DNA of 64,000 bases from Deltaproteobacteria bacterium IMCC39524 (GCA_029667085.1 JARUHJ010000005.1:186001-250000), one strand, 5' to 3'. Counted from the first letter of the stretch, positions 42,453-52,599 are shown. Numbers and translations are program-made. Notes: generated from the letters alone by a model not told the origin.

Positions 42453-43742
42453 TCAATTCTTTGCATTCGTGAAAAAGCCAACCATTGCAGCAATATTGTC
42501 GGGATAACCCATGTTCCCGCAATGACCGCCATGCGGAAATATCTGGGCACGACTCCCGAACACGTCACGCAGGTAGTCTACTTCACCAGGGAGCATGATG
42601 ATGTCGTCTTCGTTATGAATCAGACCGAACTTGGATGAGTTGCGCAGGTAATCTTCGATCTGGCGCAAACTCGTCCGCTTGATCATATCCACTTCTGTAA
42701 GACCAGGATCCTTCGCTTGAAAATGAGGCATAAAAAGGCCGCGGAAGTAATCAAGGAAGCTCAGTCTAGTGAGTACTTTTGAGTAATCCGTGACCCGGTC
42801 GTGGCGTTTAAGTACCAGGTTCTTCGGCACGACATAGCCGGCCTTGGTCAGAACGTCGCTGGTAAAGACCATGTTCGCCGAAGAAATGCGGAAATCGAGG
42901 CCGATCAAGGCTTCCAAGGGATCATCAGACGTCGGCTTTCTATGTTCATAGGTTTTATAGAGGAACTGGTCGTTGAACTGTACGTCCTGACCATGGGCAT
43001 AGGCGTCGGAGAAAGCGGCAATGAGACGGTTATAGAATGCCGAGAAGTTGTCGGCACCGCCGGGGATATTATGTTCCAGCATCTCGTCGAGAATCAGTAC
43101 CGAGTTATAGAGACTGACTGGAGGGTTAATCAACAGCACCTTGCGGAAGTTGAAGGCTTTTTCCTGCTCATCGATTTTGGCGATGAAGGCCGACTGGGCG
43201 GCACCCAGGCTGTAGCCGGTCAGGTAAAAGTCGGTGACTTCAATTTTTTTCTCCAGCGTCTGCCAGATTGTCTGCATGACCCGGTAGAGATCGGCCGAGT
43301 CTTCTTCCAGGTAACCTGGCACTCCCGACGTCGAAGCGGCAACGATGAAGTTCGGATGGGTCGGGGACGTGATGGAGACCACGTGATATCCAGCCCGGTA
43401 AAAAGCCTTCTGCATGATCTGCATCTTCGCGCTGTTAAAGCTCGCGCCGGTACCGGCGATCAGGAAGATAAGCGGGGCGGGGCCATCCTGCTTGATATAG
43501 GAGTAGCGCATCTCTTCAAGATTCCAGAGGATTCCTGGGACCTTGCGCTCAGGGAACATGTTAATTGTTTCGATTTTGACCGGAACCTCTGACGGAAGAA
43601 CCTCGGCGTATTCTGCCGGGGTGGAGAGGACCGTCGCTACGTACCGGTCGTCAAAGGGGTAGTTGTAGGCACCGGCGCTGCTCACGGAAAAGAGAAGCAG
43701 GCAGATTAAAGCCCACAAGACTGGTAACCGTTGTTTTGACAT
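42453..43742 (-). CDS. Exported alpha/beta hydrolase
   Basis: 429 residues with a cleavable signal peptide (about 1-25, ending AGA). The nucleophile elbow GYSLGAAQ lies at about 195, the likely acid in HNEDDIIMLPGE at about 380 and the catalytic His in PHGGHCG at about 405; LIFLIAGTGAS supplies the oxyanion region. A serine hydrolase in the periplasm, co-transcribed with mlaA; lipid esters are a natural guess for its substrate but this is inference. Confidence 0.82.
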   Translation of the reverse strand: MSKQRLPVLWALICLLLFSVSSAGAYNYPFDDRYVATVLSTPAEYAEVLPSEVPVKIETINMFPERKVPGILWNLEEMRYSYIKQDGPAPLIFLIAGTGASFNSAKMQIMQKAFYRAGYHVVSITSPTHPNFIVAASTSGVPGYLEEDSADLYRVMQTIWQTLEKKIEVTDFYLTGYSLGAAQSAFIAKIDEQEKAFNFRKVLLINPPVSLYNSVLILDEMLEHNIPGGADNFSAFYNRLIAAFSDAYAHGQDVQFNDQFLYKTYEHRKPTSDDPLEALIGLDFRISSANMVFTSDVLTKAGYVVPKNLVLKRHDRVTDYSKVLTRLSFLDYFRGLFMPHFQAKDPGLTEVDMIKRTSLRQIEDYLRNSSKFGLIHNEDDIIMLPGEVDYLRDVFGSRAQIFPHGGHCGNMGYPDNIAAMVGFFTNAKN

Positions 43743-43880
43743 GTATCCTCTCCTTATATTTTTCCTGTGTTAGAAGATGTCCGTCACATATCGAATTGAC
43801 CACCATCCAGAAATTGATGAAACCGATTGCAGAAGAAAATCATCGTGCATCGAAACATATAATAATCACAGAAAACAAAC

Positions 43881-43900
43881 GTCCCCCATAAGAGGGGGGA
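43881..43900 (-). terminator. Short hairpin after the PagL-like gene
   Basis: On the minus strand CCCCC-TCTTAT-GGGGG is followed by ACGTTTGTTTTC. The T tract is imperfect. It lies between the PagL-like gene and the hydrolase gene. Confidence 0.5.
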
Positions 43901-43958
43901 AATGGGGGGACTACTCAGTAAAGGTCTCTTTTGCCCAGGGATTAGATTCCCTTGGTGA

Positions 43959-44513
43959 CTAAAATCGACCACCCAATCCGACCAGGTGAAGATTCAACCC
44001 TTTATTTTGCTCATAAATACTCGCATTCGACGTATGCTGAATTCGATAGCTAAGGCTTATTTCTTGCCAACGTAAAGTCAGGCCTGCATGGGATGTGAAC
44101 TGAAGGTTGCCACCAAAATCATCCTCTCCGATTTTATAATCATGCAAAAAGGCCGGTCGTAATCCGACCTCAAACTCCAGACGATCATCCAGCATGGGTA
44201 CAAACAGATCGCCACCGATAGCCAGCATGACACTATGTTCGCCAGCGGCTTCAAGAACAGTGACGCCAGTATCGAGTCGGGTTCGCAGGGTGGCAGACTG
44301 TGTCAGAGGCATCTGCCAGGGTAAATCTCTCAGGAGGTAGATCTCCCCGGCCGTATAATCTTCATAATTACGGTTATCATTGACGCCACCACGGGCACCC
44401 AGCTCGAAGACAGTTTTGTCACCTGAATAGACTGCCGTTGAACTCAACAAGAAGGCAAAGAAAAGAAAAATACGTACGAAATGAACCACGACAAGCCCCC
44501 GAAAGGATATCAA
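43959..44513 (-). CDS. PagL-like lipid A deacylase / acyloxyacyl hydrolase family protein
   Basis: 184 residues with a signal peptide (cleavage near residue 30) and an alternating beta-barrel pattern. The C-terminus SYRIQHTSNASIYEQNKGLN...LGGRF carries the HxSN pair (His and Ser) and a downstream acidic residue of the PagL active site, and ends in an aromatic residue as outer-membrane barrels do. It would remove the 3-O acyl chain of lipid A. Together with mlaA and the hydrolase it makes an outer-membrane lipid group. Confidence 0.78.
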   Translation of the reverse strand: MISFRGLVVVHFVRIFLFFAFLLSSTAVYSGDKTVFELGARGGVNDNRNYEDYTAGEIYLLRDLPWQMPLTQSATLRTRLDTGVTVLEAAGEHSVMLAIGGDLFVPMLDDRLEFEVGLRPAFLHDYKIGEDDFGGNLQFTSHAGLTLRWQEISLSYRIQHTSNASIYEQNKGLNLHLVGLGGRF

Positions 44514-44708
44514 ACTTTACAAAAGAGACAAGGCAGCCCACAAGTTCTGGGTTGCTAAAGAAAGCATATTATAAAGAACAGTTAATCAGCCGTACATAAA
44601 AAACTCGACCAGCCCTGGCTTCAGTAGCTATTGTCAGGACTAATAATTCTCGTTACCACCCGTTCGTTGCTCTCACTTGAGCGAAGTGGATAACCAGAAA
44701 AGAGATAT

Positions 44709-44750
44709 ACAAAAGCGGGCTCGTCTTACATAGACAGAGCCCGCTTTTAG
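44709..44750. terminator. Bidirectional terminator after lemA
   Basis: AAAAGCGGGCTC and GAGCCCGCTTTT (44711-44722 and 44737-44748) are exact complements, giving A/T runs on both sides. Confidence 0.8.
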
Positions 44751-44772
44751 TTTCAGGGAAGAGCAAAAACTT

Positions 44773-45342
44773 TCAGGTGTGATTAAACTCAACCTTAACA
44801 TCCTGGCGGTGTTCGGGGTCGATTTGCCACAAGGTACGCTTGGCAAAGTTAAAGAGGCTGGCAATGATGACATCGGGGAACTGCTCGATGCGGATATTGT
44901 AGATATTGACCGACTCGTTGAGGAATTCGCGACGATCGGCAATCTGGTCTTCAAGTTCGGTGATCCGGTAGCCCAGCTGTTGGAAAGACTTGTCTGCCTT
45001 CAATTCAGGATAACGCTCGACCACCATAAAGAGAGACTTCAAGGTATCGGTCAGCATGTTCTGCGCCTGCATTTTCTGCTCATCGGTCCGCGCCTGCCCC
45101 GCCATGGAGCGCGCCTTGATGACCGCCTCCAGGGTTTTCTGTTCGTGCTGCATGTAGCCTTCACAGACCTTGATCAGTTTGGGAAGTTCATCATAACGCT
45201 GCTTGAGGAGCACATCGATGTTGCTCCAGTTGCGCTCAATGTTGTTCTTCAGGGCAACAAAACCGTTGTAGATGGTGATGACATACAACACCAGGCCAAC
45301 CAGGATAAAAACCAGAACACCGAAGACAATCCAGCCCGTCAT
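44773..45342 (-). CDS. lemA: LemA family protein
   Basis: 189 residues: one N-terminal membrane helix (about 3-25), then the LemA helical bundle with the signature NNIERNWSNIDVLLKQRYDELPKL and RFLNESVNIYN-like block (REFLNESVNIYNIRI). Function in bacteria is poorly known. It follows the GIDE-type gene by 22 bases, a pairing seen in many genomes. Confidence 0.92.
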   Translation of the reverse strand: MTGWIVFGVLVFILVGLVLYVITIYNGFVALKNNIERNWSNIDVLLKQRYDELPKLIKVCEGYMQHEQKTLEAVIKARSMAGQARTDEQKMQAQNMLTDTLKSLFMVVERYPELKADKSFQQLGYRITELEDQIADRREFLNESVNIYNIRIEQFPDVIIASLFNFAKRTLWQIDPEHRQDVKVEFNHT

Positions 45343-45364
45343 AATGAAACCTCCTGAAAGAGAA

Positions 45365-47401
45365 CTACACGTTTATAAATTTGAGTAATTGATACAGAGC
45401 GAAACCTGCCAGGATCAGCCCTGCAGCCATAAGTGGGAGGCTGAACAAGCCATAGTTACGAACCAGGTGAGCTTCCGAAACCGCTTCAGCGATCACAAAA
45501 GGCATAGTGCGCTGAGGGGGGTGCGTGATCACAACATGCTCCTCCTGGCGTTTGCGCTGCGTCCCTTCAGCCAGGTGCTCCTTGAGCGCTGTCTGCTCTG
45601 CGTCACTTCGCGCCTGCTGCCATTCGTCCTCGCTGATCTGGCCGTCGCCATCTGCATCGTAACGATGCAGAGCCTTGCGGTCAAGTTTGAGTTCACGCAG
45701 TTTCTCAACCGTACGTTCACGCAAGCTCCGCCGCTCCGCCCTCAGCGGTTGGGCAAAGCCAAGGATATAGAGGGTCGTTCCTTCGTAGATAATATCTTCA
45801 ACCCACTTTTCATTTTCATCCGTGTTGTTGACCGCAGTGAACGTCAAGGGTGACTGCCCAGGGGTGCCACTCTGACGAGTCTTTGCCTTCACCGAGGCGC
45901 CTTGTGGCGCGACAACCACAGACCCTGTCCCGTCGTCGACGTGAAAAGACACGTGACTGCTGTCGACATCTTTCACCAGCTTCCACTTGTTATTCTTGTC
46001 GCGTCGGTATTTACGCAAACGATAATAGACACAAGCGGCCTGGGTCATCGGGGCAACCAGCGCGTACTGTCGCCTGGCCCGCCCATGCACTTCCACCATC
46101 CCCATCGCCAGTGAACGAACCTTGCTTGTCGGGGTGTTCTCTATTTTGCGTTTCAGTCGGATATAATGAAGGCCCGACCAGAACAGAAAGGAAGCGACCA
46201 AGCCTGCTAAAATGCCTGTCCCGACTCCGTACTGAACAATGGAGCCCAGCAGGGAGTTGTTCCCCTTAAGCGCCAGAAAAAAAATCCCGAAACCGAGAAA
46301 GGTTCCAACGGTTGCCAGCATTCGGCCCAGAGACATTCTGTTTTCTGGCCGTTCCGGTGGTGGAGGGAGATCTTTCTTTACAGGCTTGTCCACAGCCCTT
46401 TCGGCAGGACCTCCTGCTCCCTCTTCAGCAACAAAAGCGTCCTCTATCTCCCGGGCAACTTCTTTCAACCCCGGGATAGACCCGGCAACACCATCGGCCC
46501 CCATAACCGCGCCAAGCGCCGGTTGGCCAACAAGAGCTGCAGCTGCGACTCCAGCGACCAGGGATGCCTCATCGACACCTGACAAAGAGGCCTCTTGCGA
46601 GTGGCCGTTTCCCTGCAACCGGGCAAGCAACCAGCCATAATGAGTCAGACTCTTGAGATTATCCTCGATCGCCGAGGGCGAGTCTTCGAGACGCTGCACC
46701 TGGCATTTAGGCAACTGGCTCAAACCAAAGTCACAATGCAATCGAAAACCCTGTGCATATTCCTCAACAAGACCCAGCATCGCTTCCAGGTTGCCCCTCG
46801 CGCTAAGGGAGCTTCTCTCTCCCAGGCCCGCATGATTAAACCGGCCGGGCAACACCCTGACCGCCTGCTGAGGCTGCCCCAGGTTGTCGAGCAGATAAAA
46901 ATCAAAAACGGCTAGGCCCTGAAAGATGGCAGTAAGGAGTTCTTCATGAGAGAGCGGTTCAAGAGCATCACGCCCCCGGTAGGTATTCTGGCCTAACAGG
47001 CGCTTGACGTGCTTGTCGATCAGCGCCCCTGAGATGTCTGCAAAAACCCCAACCGTCGGAGTGCCCCGCTCCAAACGCACCGTTTCACCCTGACACTCGA
47101 AGAGGACGTAGTCGTTATGAATTTCCAGACTATGCAGACGGGACGGTTTAAATTTGGGAGGCTCGGACAATGTCTGCCAACAGGCAAAACCATAGCGGTG
47201 CAGAAGGGTTGCAATCTGGCCGGTTTTTTCAAGACTCCCCTTGCCAAACAGCACCAGGCCCGGGCCGATCAATCGTTGCCTGGCAGTGTAGGCATCAAGG
47301 CCAAATTGATGCTGAAGTTCCTTCAGCAGGGACTCCAGTTCAGAGACGGCAACAGGGATCTGGCGAACGATCAGCTGGTAGATTTTGGTTTCTTCTGACA
47401 T
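45365..47401 (-). CDS. GIDE-type membrane protein with EF-hand motif
   Basis: 678 residues. An N-terminal soluble part (1-300) of no known family precedes a membrane region at about 355-405 (two helices). The GIDE/'E3 ubiquitin ligase'-named domain follows (KIENTPTSKVRSLAMGMVEVHGRA... VYYRLRKYRRDKNNKW... GTTLYILGFAQPL, about 415-560). Then comes an EF-hand loop DADGDGQISEDE at about 593-604 and a last membrane helix near 655. Bacterial members lack a RING finger, so ubiquitin ligase activity is not implied. Co-transcribed with lemA. Confidence 0.78.
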   Translation of the reverse strand: MSEETKIYQLIVRQIPVAVSELESLLKELQHQFGLDAYTARQRLIGPGLVLFGKGSLEKTGQIATLLHRYGFACWQTLSEPPKFKPSRLHSLEIHNDYVLFECQGETVRLERGTPTVGVFADISGALIDKHVKRLLGQNTYRGRDALEPLSHEELLTAIFQGLAVFDFYLLDNLGQPQQAVRVLPGRFNHAGLGERSSLSARGNLEAMLGLVEEYAQGFRLHCDFGLSQLPKCQVQRLEDSPSAIEDNLKSLTHYGWLLARLQGNGHSQEASLSGVDEASLVAGVAAAALVGQPALGAVMGADGVAGSIPGLKEVAREIEDAFVAEEGAGGPAERAVDKPVKKDLPPPPERPENRMSLGRMLATVGTFLGFGIFFLALKGNNSLLGSIVQYGVGTGILAGLVASFLFWSGLHYIRLKRKIENTPTSKVRSLAMGMVEVHGRARRQYALVAPMTQAACVYYRLRKYRRDKNNKWKLVKDVDSSHVSFHVDDGTGSVVVAPQGASVKAKTRQSGTPGQSPLTFTAVNNTDENEKWVEDIIYEGTTLYILGFAQPLRAERRSLRERTVEKLRELKLDRKALHRYDADGDGQISEDEWQQARSDAEQTALKEHLAEGTQRKRQEEHVVITHPPQRTMPFVIAEAVSEAHLVRNYGLFSLPLMAAGLILAGFALYQLLKFINV

Positions 47402-47497
47402 AGAAAATTAAGGTAGTGCGTAAGTAAGTAGCGAGAAGGAAGCCCCCTCCAGGCTAAGGGTATTTTGATTTTTCAGAACCATCCTGCTGCCAGCCAG

Positions 47498-48550
47498 CTA
47501 TTTGCCATAGACTTTTTTGTGGGCGCCGTGCAGCGGCAACCTTTTCAATGTGTCTTCACTGTACCAAGCATATTCACCCGCCTCAGCAACGGTCGTTTTC
47601 TTCTCAATCTCAACGCTGAAGACTGTCAGTTCCAGTTTAAAGTGGCTGTAGGCATGGCGGACGGCATCGGCTTCACAGACTTCACCGATCAAGCCCAGGT
47701 CGGCGAGCAAAAACTCGGCAGACTGGCGATGGTTCTGCTCAGGGCTCACTTCAACCACGGGAAACTCCCAGAGCCCTCCAAGAAACCCCTCGGTCGGTCG
47801 CTGCCTGAGCAAGTAATCACCTGAGCTTTTCACCAATAGAGCAACCTGCTGCCGAACGGGGAGCTTTACCTGCTTGCGCGCGACAGGCAACAGCGTTGCA
47901 CAGCCTTGCTTAAAAGACTGACAAAGCTCTCGCAAAGGGCAGCTTTCACAAAGCGGCGTTTGCGGCACACAGACAGTGGCGCCAAGGTCCATAATCGCCT
48001 GAGCATAATCGTGCGGGTGTTTATCCGGCGTCAAAGCTTCAGCCCATTGCCATAGTTGCTTTTCGGCGCGACTGCTGCGAGGATCTTCTTGCCAGGCAAA
48101 GAGGCGCACAAGGACACGGCGCACGTTGCCATCAAGAATTGGCGCAGGCGTGTCAAACGCAATGGAGAGGATAGCACCGGCCGTTGATCGCCCAACGCCG
48201 GGCAACGCCAGTAGGCCTTCGAGAGTGTCGGGAAAAGAAGCGTGTTCCGAAACAATCTGCCGGGCAGCACGATGAAGATTACGGGCCCGGGAATAATAGC
48301 CAAGCCCGGCCCACAAACTGATGACATCATCAAGCGAAGCGGCAGCAAGGCTTTCGATTGTCGGGAAGCTCTGCAGAAAGCGTTGGTAGTAGGGAATGAC
48401 CGCAGTGACCGTGGTCTGCTGCAACATGATTTCGGAGAGCCAGATCCGATAAGGGTCGCGGTTTTCACGCCAGGGCAGAGTGCGACCTTCCTTGCCGTAC
48501 CAGGAGAGCAGACGCTTCGAAACTTCAGCAGGGCTGAAAGGAAGGTTCAT
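47498..48550 (-). CDS. mutY: A/G-specific adenine glycosylase
   Basis: 350 residues. Removes adenine mispaired with 8-oxoguanine. Visible: LPWRENRDPYRIWLSEIMLQQT with catalytic Glu, helix-hairpin-helix LLALPGVGRSTAGAIL, the catalytic Asp in ILDGNVRRV, the iron-sulfur motif C-x6-C-x2-C-x5-C (CVPQTPLCESCPLRELC), and a C-terminal NUDIX-like 8-oxoG recognition domain. It follows hisC by 95 bases. Confidence 0.95.
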   Translation of the reverse strand: MNLPFSPAEVSKRLLSWYGKEGRTLPWRENRDPYRIWLSEIMLQQTTVTAVIPYYQRFLQSFPTIESLAAASLDDVISLWAGLGYYSRARNLHRAARQIVSEHASFPDTLEGLLALPGVGRSTAGAILSIAFDTPAPILDGNVRRVLVRLFAWQEDPRSSRAEKQLWQWAEALTPDKHPHDYAQAIMDLGATVCVPQTPLCESCPLRELCQSFKQGCATLLPVARKQVKLPVRQQVALLVKSSGDYLLRQRPTEGFLGGLWEFPVVEVSPEQNHRQSAEFLLADLGLIGEVCEADAVRHAYSHFKLELTVFSVEIEKKTTVAEAGEYAWYSEDTLKRLPLHGAHKKVYGK

Positions 48551-48644
48551 AACAACCCCTCCAGAACACGCAACGAAGGACTAGAACCTGACCCAAGGCC
48601 TGTTTGCCTCGAACCACACGCCCCACGCCACGCGCACCCTTTTT

Positions 48645-49688
48645 TCACCCTATCTCTCTCAATGCTTGGAGAGTTGTTTCCATTTCCTCACGGGTACCGA
48701 TGGAAATACGCAGGCCATGAGAGAGGACCGGATCGCTGAAATAGCGCACCAGGATTTTACGCTCGAAGAGCGCCTCATAAACACGCTTGCCGTAGCGATC
48801 AGGAGGAGTGACAAAAAGGTAGTTGGCGCTCGAAGGGATCACCTGATAGCCCAACTGATTGATTCCGGAGCGAAACCATTCCCGGGTCGCGCAGATGCGC
48901 TGGACACAATCCTTGAAATAGCCCTGGTCGATCAGAGCCGCCGCAACTGCAGTCTGGGCGAGACGATCAAGGTTGTAGTGGTCGCGGATCTTATCCAGAG
49001 CTACGATGATTTCGGGCCTTGCAATCGCCAGACCGAGGCGCATTCCAGCCAGAGAGTAACTCTTGGACAAGGTTCGGGTGACCACCACGTTCGGCTTCTG
49101 CCTGACCAGCTCCAGGCAATTGCCTTCAGCAAAATCGGCATAAGCTTCATCAACAACCAGTAACCCTTGGCAACGGTCAGCCAGGGCAGCGACCTCTTCG
49201 ATACCCCAGCGTATGCCAAGAGGTGCGTTGGGGTTGGTCAGGAAGAACAGCTTTCCTGTGTAGCGTTCAGGGAAATCTTTTATCTCGCCATTCTCCAGCA
49301 AGGCAAAAGTCTTGACCCTGGCACCCTGAATCGCTGCAAGAGTTGCATAGTATGAATAGGAAGGATGCAGATAGGCGACTTCTTCACCCTCACCGACACA
49401 GGCTCGTATCAGGTTATTGAGCAGTTCATCAGAGCCATTGGCCATGATTACCCAATCGATCGGATAGTCGTAGACGGCTGCTGCCGCCTCGCGACCGGCG
49501 CGACTTGGAGCATCTGGGTATTTACGTAAATCATCACCAGTTGCCGCCCGTATCGCCTGAATCACCTGCGGTGACGGCGGATAAGGGTTCTCGTTGGTAT
49601 TCAGCTTAATCCACTGGTTCTCGTCGGGCGGCTGAAAACCGGGCACGTATCCGGCCATATCGGAAATATTATCACGCAGGTAGCTCAT
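48645..49688 (-). CDS. hisC: Histidinol-phosphate aminotransferase
   Basis: 347-residue fold-type I PLP enzyme. N-terminus [13 protein letters not shown], the VVDEAYADF aspartate segment and PLP lysine in [14 protein letters not shown] are diagnostic. It converts imidazole-acetol phosphate to histidinol phosphate; such enzymes can also serve aromatic amino acid transamination. No other his gene is near. Confidence 0.93.
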   Translation of the reverse strand: MSYLRDNISDMAGYVPGFQPPDENQWIKLNTNENPYPPSPQVIQAIRAATGDDLRKYPDAPSRAGREAAAAVYDYPIDWVIMANGSDELLNNLIRACVGEGEEVAYLHPSYSYYATLAAIQGARVKTFALLENGEIKDFPERYTGKLFFLTNPNAPLGIRWGIEEVAALADRCQGLLVVDEAYADFAEGNCLELVRQKPNVVVTRTLSKSYSLAGMRLGLAIARPEIIVALDKIRDHYNLDRLAQTAVAAALIDQGYFKDCVQRICATREWFRSGINQLGYQVIPSSANYLFVTPPDRYGKRVYEALFERKILVRYFSDPVLSHGLRISIGTREEMETTLQALREIG

Positions 49689-49723
49689 ACCGTCTCCCAG
49701 AGCAAAGGGTTCTTATTATCTTC

Positions 49724-50299
49724 TCAAAAACCGAGCGGAGAATGACGTTCCCGGTTGAGAAATTCGTTAATCACCCTCTGTTCCTCTTTGGACAAGTAGG
49801 GCGGCTTCATTTGCAGGATATCCTCAAGCTCGGGCACAACCACCAGCCGGAATTCGCGTTTCCAGTCGCTGGCTTTCGGCAGGGGCTTCAAGGTCAGGGT
49901 CAGCCTCGGCAGGTTTTTTTCAAGTCCGAAGCTGTCAAACTCCCGGGGCGGTAATTCTTTCCATGAAACCTTACGGGTCAACAGCAGATAACCGGGAACT
50001 ATGACGCGGACTTCAGCACCGTCACTTTTTACCTCCACCTGATACTCAGCCAGGCCGGCAGCGCTTCCTGTGATAACGTCGTAAAAGTGAACAGGTTCGA
50101 CGCTGCCCTCAAAATGTTTTGCTTGTTTAATAATGACAATCGGCTGTGAAAGTGCTGCGCCACTGTCGGCATCGACAATTTTAAAGGCAACAGATCTCTC
50201 CCAGCTGGTCGTTATGTTGGCGGCGGAAAGATCAGACCTCCATGAGACCAGCAAAAAGCTCACCATGGCCAAAAGCAAGGCGCCTCGCAAAGCGTTCAT
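49724..50299 (-). CDS. Hypothetical exported protein
   Basis: 191 residues from the ATG at 50299 (GGAGTCAGG upstream); a longer frame would run back into mqnC. A signal peptide or anchor spans about 4-25 (ALLLAMVSFLLVSW). The rest is beta-rich with a central VRVIVPGYLLLTRKVSW and a Lys/Glu-rich C-terminus. No family is recognised. It starts 13 bases after the mqnC stop and probably shares its transcript. Confidence 0.6.
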   Translation of the reverse strand: MNALRGALLLAMVSFLLVSWRSDLSAANITTSWERSVAFKIVDADSGAALSQPIVIIKQAKHFEGSVEPVHFYDVITGSAAGLAEYQVEVKSDGAEVRVIVPGYLLLTRKVSWKELPPREFDSFGLEKNLPRLTLTLKPLPKASDWKREFRLVVVPELEDILQMKPPYLSKEEQRVINEFLNRERHSPLGF

Positions 50300-50312
50300 A
50301 ACCTGACTCCGA

Positions 50313-51383
50313 TCAATACTCCTCAAGCACTTGGTAGCCTGTGGTCCGTCGACACGGCGTGAACCCTGCCGCTCTGACCAGGTCAACGATCTCCTCCTGG
50401 CTCAAGCGAAAATCAACGCCTGCCGCGGCAACAACATTTTCTTCGAGCATGGTTCCGCCCAGGTCATTGGCACCAAAGTAGAGAGCGATCTGCGCCATGC
50501 GCGCGCCCTGGGTCACCCAACTGGCCTGAAGGTTCTGGATATTATCAAGAACAAGCCGCGCTAAAGCCAGCACTTTCAGATACTCGACTCCGCTCGCCTG
50601 TTCTCCACCGAGTTCGGTATTGCCGGGCTGATAACTCCAGGGGATGAATGCCGTAAAGCCCCCCTGTTCTGCCTGCAGCTCACGGATACGGAACAGATGC
50701 TCGACAATATCCTCGGCCTTTTCACGCACACCGAACATCATAGTTGCCGTTGTCGCCATCCCCAGGCTATGGGCCTCGCGCATCACGCCTGCCCAGTCCC
50801 GCCAACCAATCTTGCTCGGTGAAATCTCCTGACGGATTTCATCAACCAGGATTTCGGCACCACCACCAGGCAAGGATTGCAGTCCGGCAGCGTGCAATCG
50901 AGCAAGACAATCGGCCATCGACAATCCGGACAGCTTGGCGATATGCACAATCTCGGCAGGAGAGAGTGAATGTATCTGTACGGATGGGAAGCGATGCCGT
51001 AACTGGCGGAAAAGATCTTCGAACCAGCCGATCTTCAAATCAGGATGCAACCCGCCCTGCATGAGGAGCTGCGTACCGCCGTGATCGACCAGCTCCTGCA
51101 CCTTACCGAAGATTTGCGCATAGCTGAGCACGTAGGCATCAGGATGCATCTCATCACGGTAGAAGGCACAGAACTTACACTTGGTGGTACAAATGTTGGT
51201 GTAGTTGACGTTGCGGTCAACCACAAACGAGACGCAACCTTGCGGATGCATGCGACGGCGAACAGCATCAGCCAACTTACCCAAAGTAAGCAAATCAGCA
51301 TCGGCCAACAGGAAGAGTGCCTCTTCTCGGTCCAGAGGCTGACCAGCATCGATCTTTTTTTCAATTGCAGTCATCATTATCAA
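50313..51383 (-). CDS. mqnC: Cyclic dehypoxanthinyl futalosine synthase
   Basis: 356-residue radical SAM enzyme of the futalosine route to menaquinone; it forms the cyclic spiro product from dehypoxanthinyl futalosine. The CxxxCxxC cluster motif is NICTTKCKFCAF, followed by GGTQLLMQGGLHPD and GGGAEIL. Assignment to MqnC rather than MqnE rests on the TQLLMQGG block. Next gene upstream is mqnE. Confidence 0.92.
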   Translation of the reverse strand: MIMMTAIEKKIDAGQPLDREEALFLLADADLLTLGKLADAVRRRMHPQGCVSFVVDRNVNYTNICTTKCKFCAFYRDEMHPDAYVLSYAQIFGKVQELVDHGGTQLLMQGGLHPDLKIGWFEDLFRQLRHRFPSVQIHSLSPAEIVHIAKLSGLSMADCLARLHAAGLQSLPGGGAEILVDEIRQEISPSKIGWRDWAGVMREAHSLGMATTATMMFGVREKAEDIVEHLFRIRELQAEQGGFTAFIPWSYQPGNTELGGEQASGVEYLKVLALARLVLDNIQNLQASWVTQGARMAQIALYFGANDLGGTMLEENVVAAAGVDFRLSQEEIVDLVRAAGFTPCRRTTGYQVLEEY

Positions 51384-51449
51384 CCATGAAGAACAGGAAC
51401 TCGTATATAGAGAGAACCATTCCCAACAAGCCCATCGAGAGGTTAAACA

Positions 51450-52532
51450 TCAATAGGTTTTGATCTCATTATAGAGCGTATCGCGCTCCACTGGCTGCTT
51501 CCCCGCCTTATGAATCAGACCAACGAGTTGCTCCTTGCTCAATTGCTGGGGTGAATCGGCGCCAGCGTCGTGACCGATCTGCTCTTCGACCACCGTGCCG
51601 TCAATATCGTTAACGCCAAAGGCCAGCGCAACCTGCGAGACCTTCATTCCAAGCATCACCCAGTACGCCTTGATGTGCTTGAAGTTATCGAGGTAGAGCC
51701 GGCTAATAGCCAGTGTCTTGAGGGCATCAACGCCCCCGACTCCCTTGGCCCCCGGCACCCGGGTATTGTCAGGCTGAAAAGCCAGGGGGATAAAGGCCTG
51801 GAACCCGCCGGTACGATCCTGTAGCTGGCGCAACCTTGAGAGGTGGTCAACACGGTCGGCATAGCTTTCGACATGACCGAAAAGCATGGTGGCATTCGTC
51901 TTCAGCCCCGCCCGGTGAACCTGCTCGGTGACCTCAAGCCAGCGCTCACCAGAAATCTTTTCGGGACAAATTTTCTGGCGTACTTCAGGAGCAAAAATTT
52001 CGGCACCACCGCCCGGCATCGAATCGAGCCCGGCAGCTTTCAGCTCTTCAATCACTTGCTGCGGAGACTGTTCTGTGAGGGTGGCGAAATAATCGATTTC
52101 AACCGCGGTAAAAGCTTTGATGTGCAGTCCAGGACTGTCGGCCTTGATGGCAGCCATAATCTCCAGGTAAAAATCGAATGGCAAATCAGGGTGCAGGCCA
52201 CCCACCATATGGATCTCTGTAGCTCCCGCATCCTGTGCTTCAGCTGCACGTTCGAGGATCTCGTTTAAAGCCAGGGTATAGCCACCCTCATCCTCTTCAT
52301 TCTCGCGGCTGAAGGCACAAAAAGTACAACGGTTGACACAGATGTTGGTGTAATTGATATGACGGTTAACATTGAAGTAGACCTTGTCACCATTGAGCTG
52401 ACGATTTGCCAGAGCTGCCAGCTCGCCAACGGCAAGCAGATCATCACAAGCAAACAGTGCCAGAGCCTCGTCATCCGAGATCCTGGCCCCGGTTTCAATT
52501 TTTGCACCTATGTTTTGTATCAGATTAATCAT
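51450..52532 (-). CDS. mqnE: Aminodeoxyfutalosine synthase
   Basis: 360-residue radical SAM protein with cluster motif NICVNRCTFCAFSR and the MqnE-type block ATEIHMVGGLHPDLPFD. It adds the adenosyl radical to the chorismate-derived enolpyruvyl benzoate to give aminofutalosine. It is paired with mqnC, so menaquinone is made by the futalosine pathway; mqnA, mqnD and mqnB are not in the window. Confidence 0.93.
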   Translation of the reverse strand: MINLIQNIGAKIETGARISDDEALALFACDDLLAVGELAALANRQLNGDKVYFNVNRHINYTNICVNRCTFCAFSRENEEDEGGYTLALNEILERAAEAQDAGATEIHMVGGLHPDLPFDFYLEIMAAIKADSPGLHIKAFTAVEIDYFATLTEQSPQQVIEELKAAGLDSMPGGGAEIFAPEVRQKICPEKISGERWLEVTEQVHRAGLKTNATMLFGHVESYADRVDHLSRLRQLQDRTGGFQAFIPLAFQPDNTRVPGAKGVGGVDALKTLAISRLYLDNFKHIKAYWVMLGMKVSQVALAFGVNDIDGTVVEEQIGHDAGADSPQQLSKEQLVGLIHKAGKQPVERDTLYNEIKTY

Positions 52533-52599
52533 AGTCAGTTATCGATCGCGAAGGACACAAGGTGAAAGAAAGGATCAAAGCCTTGAGGGGAAACTTCCG

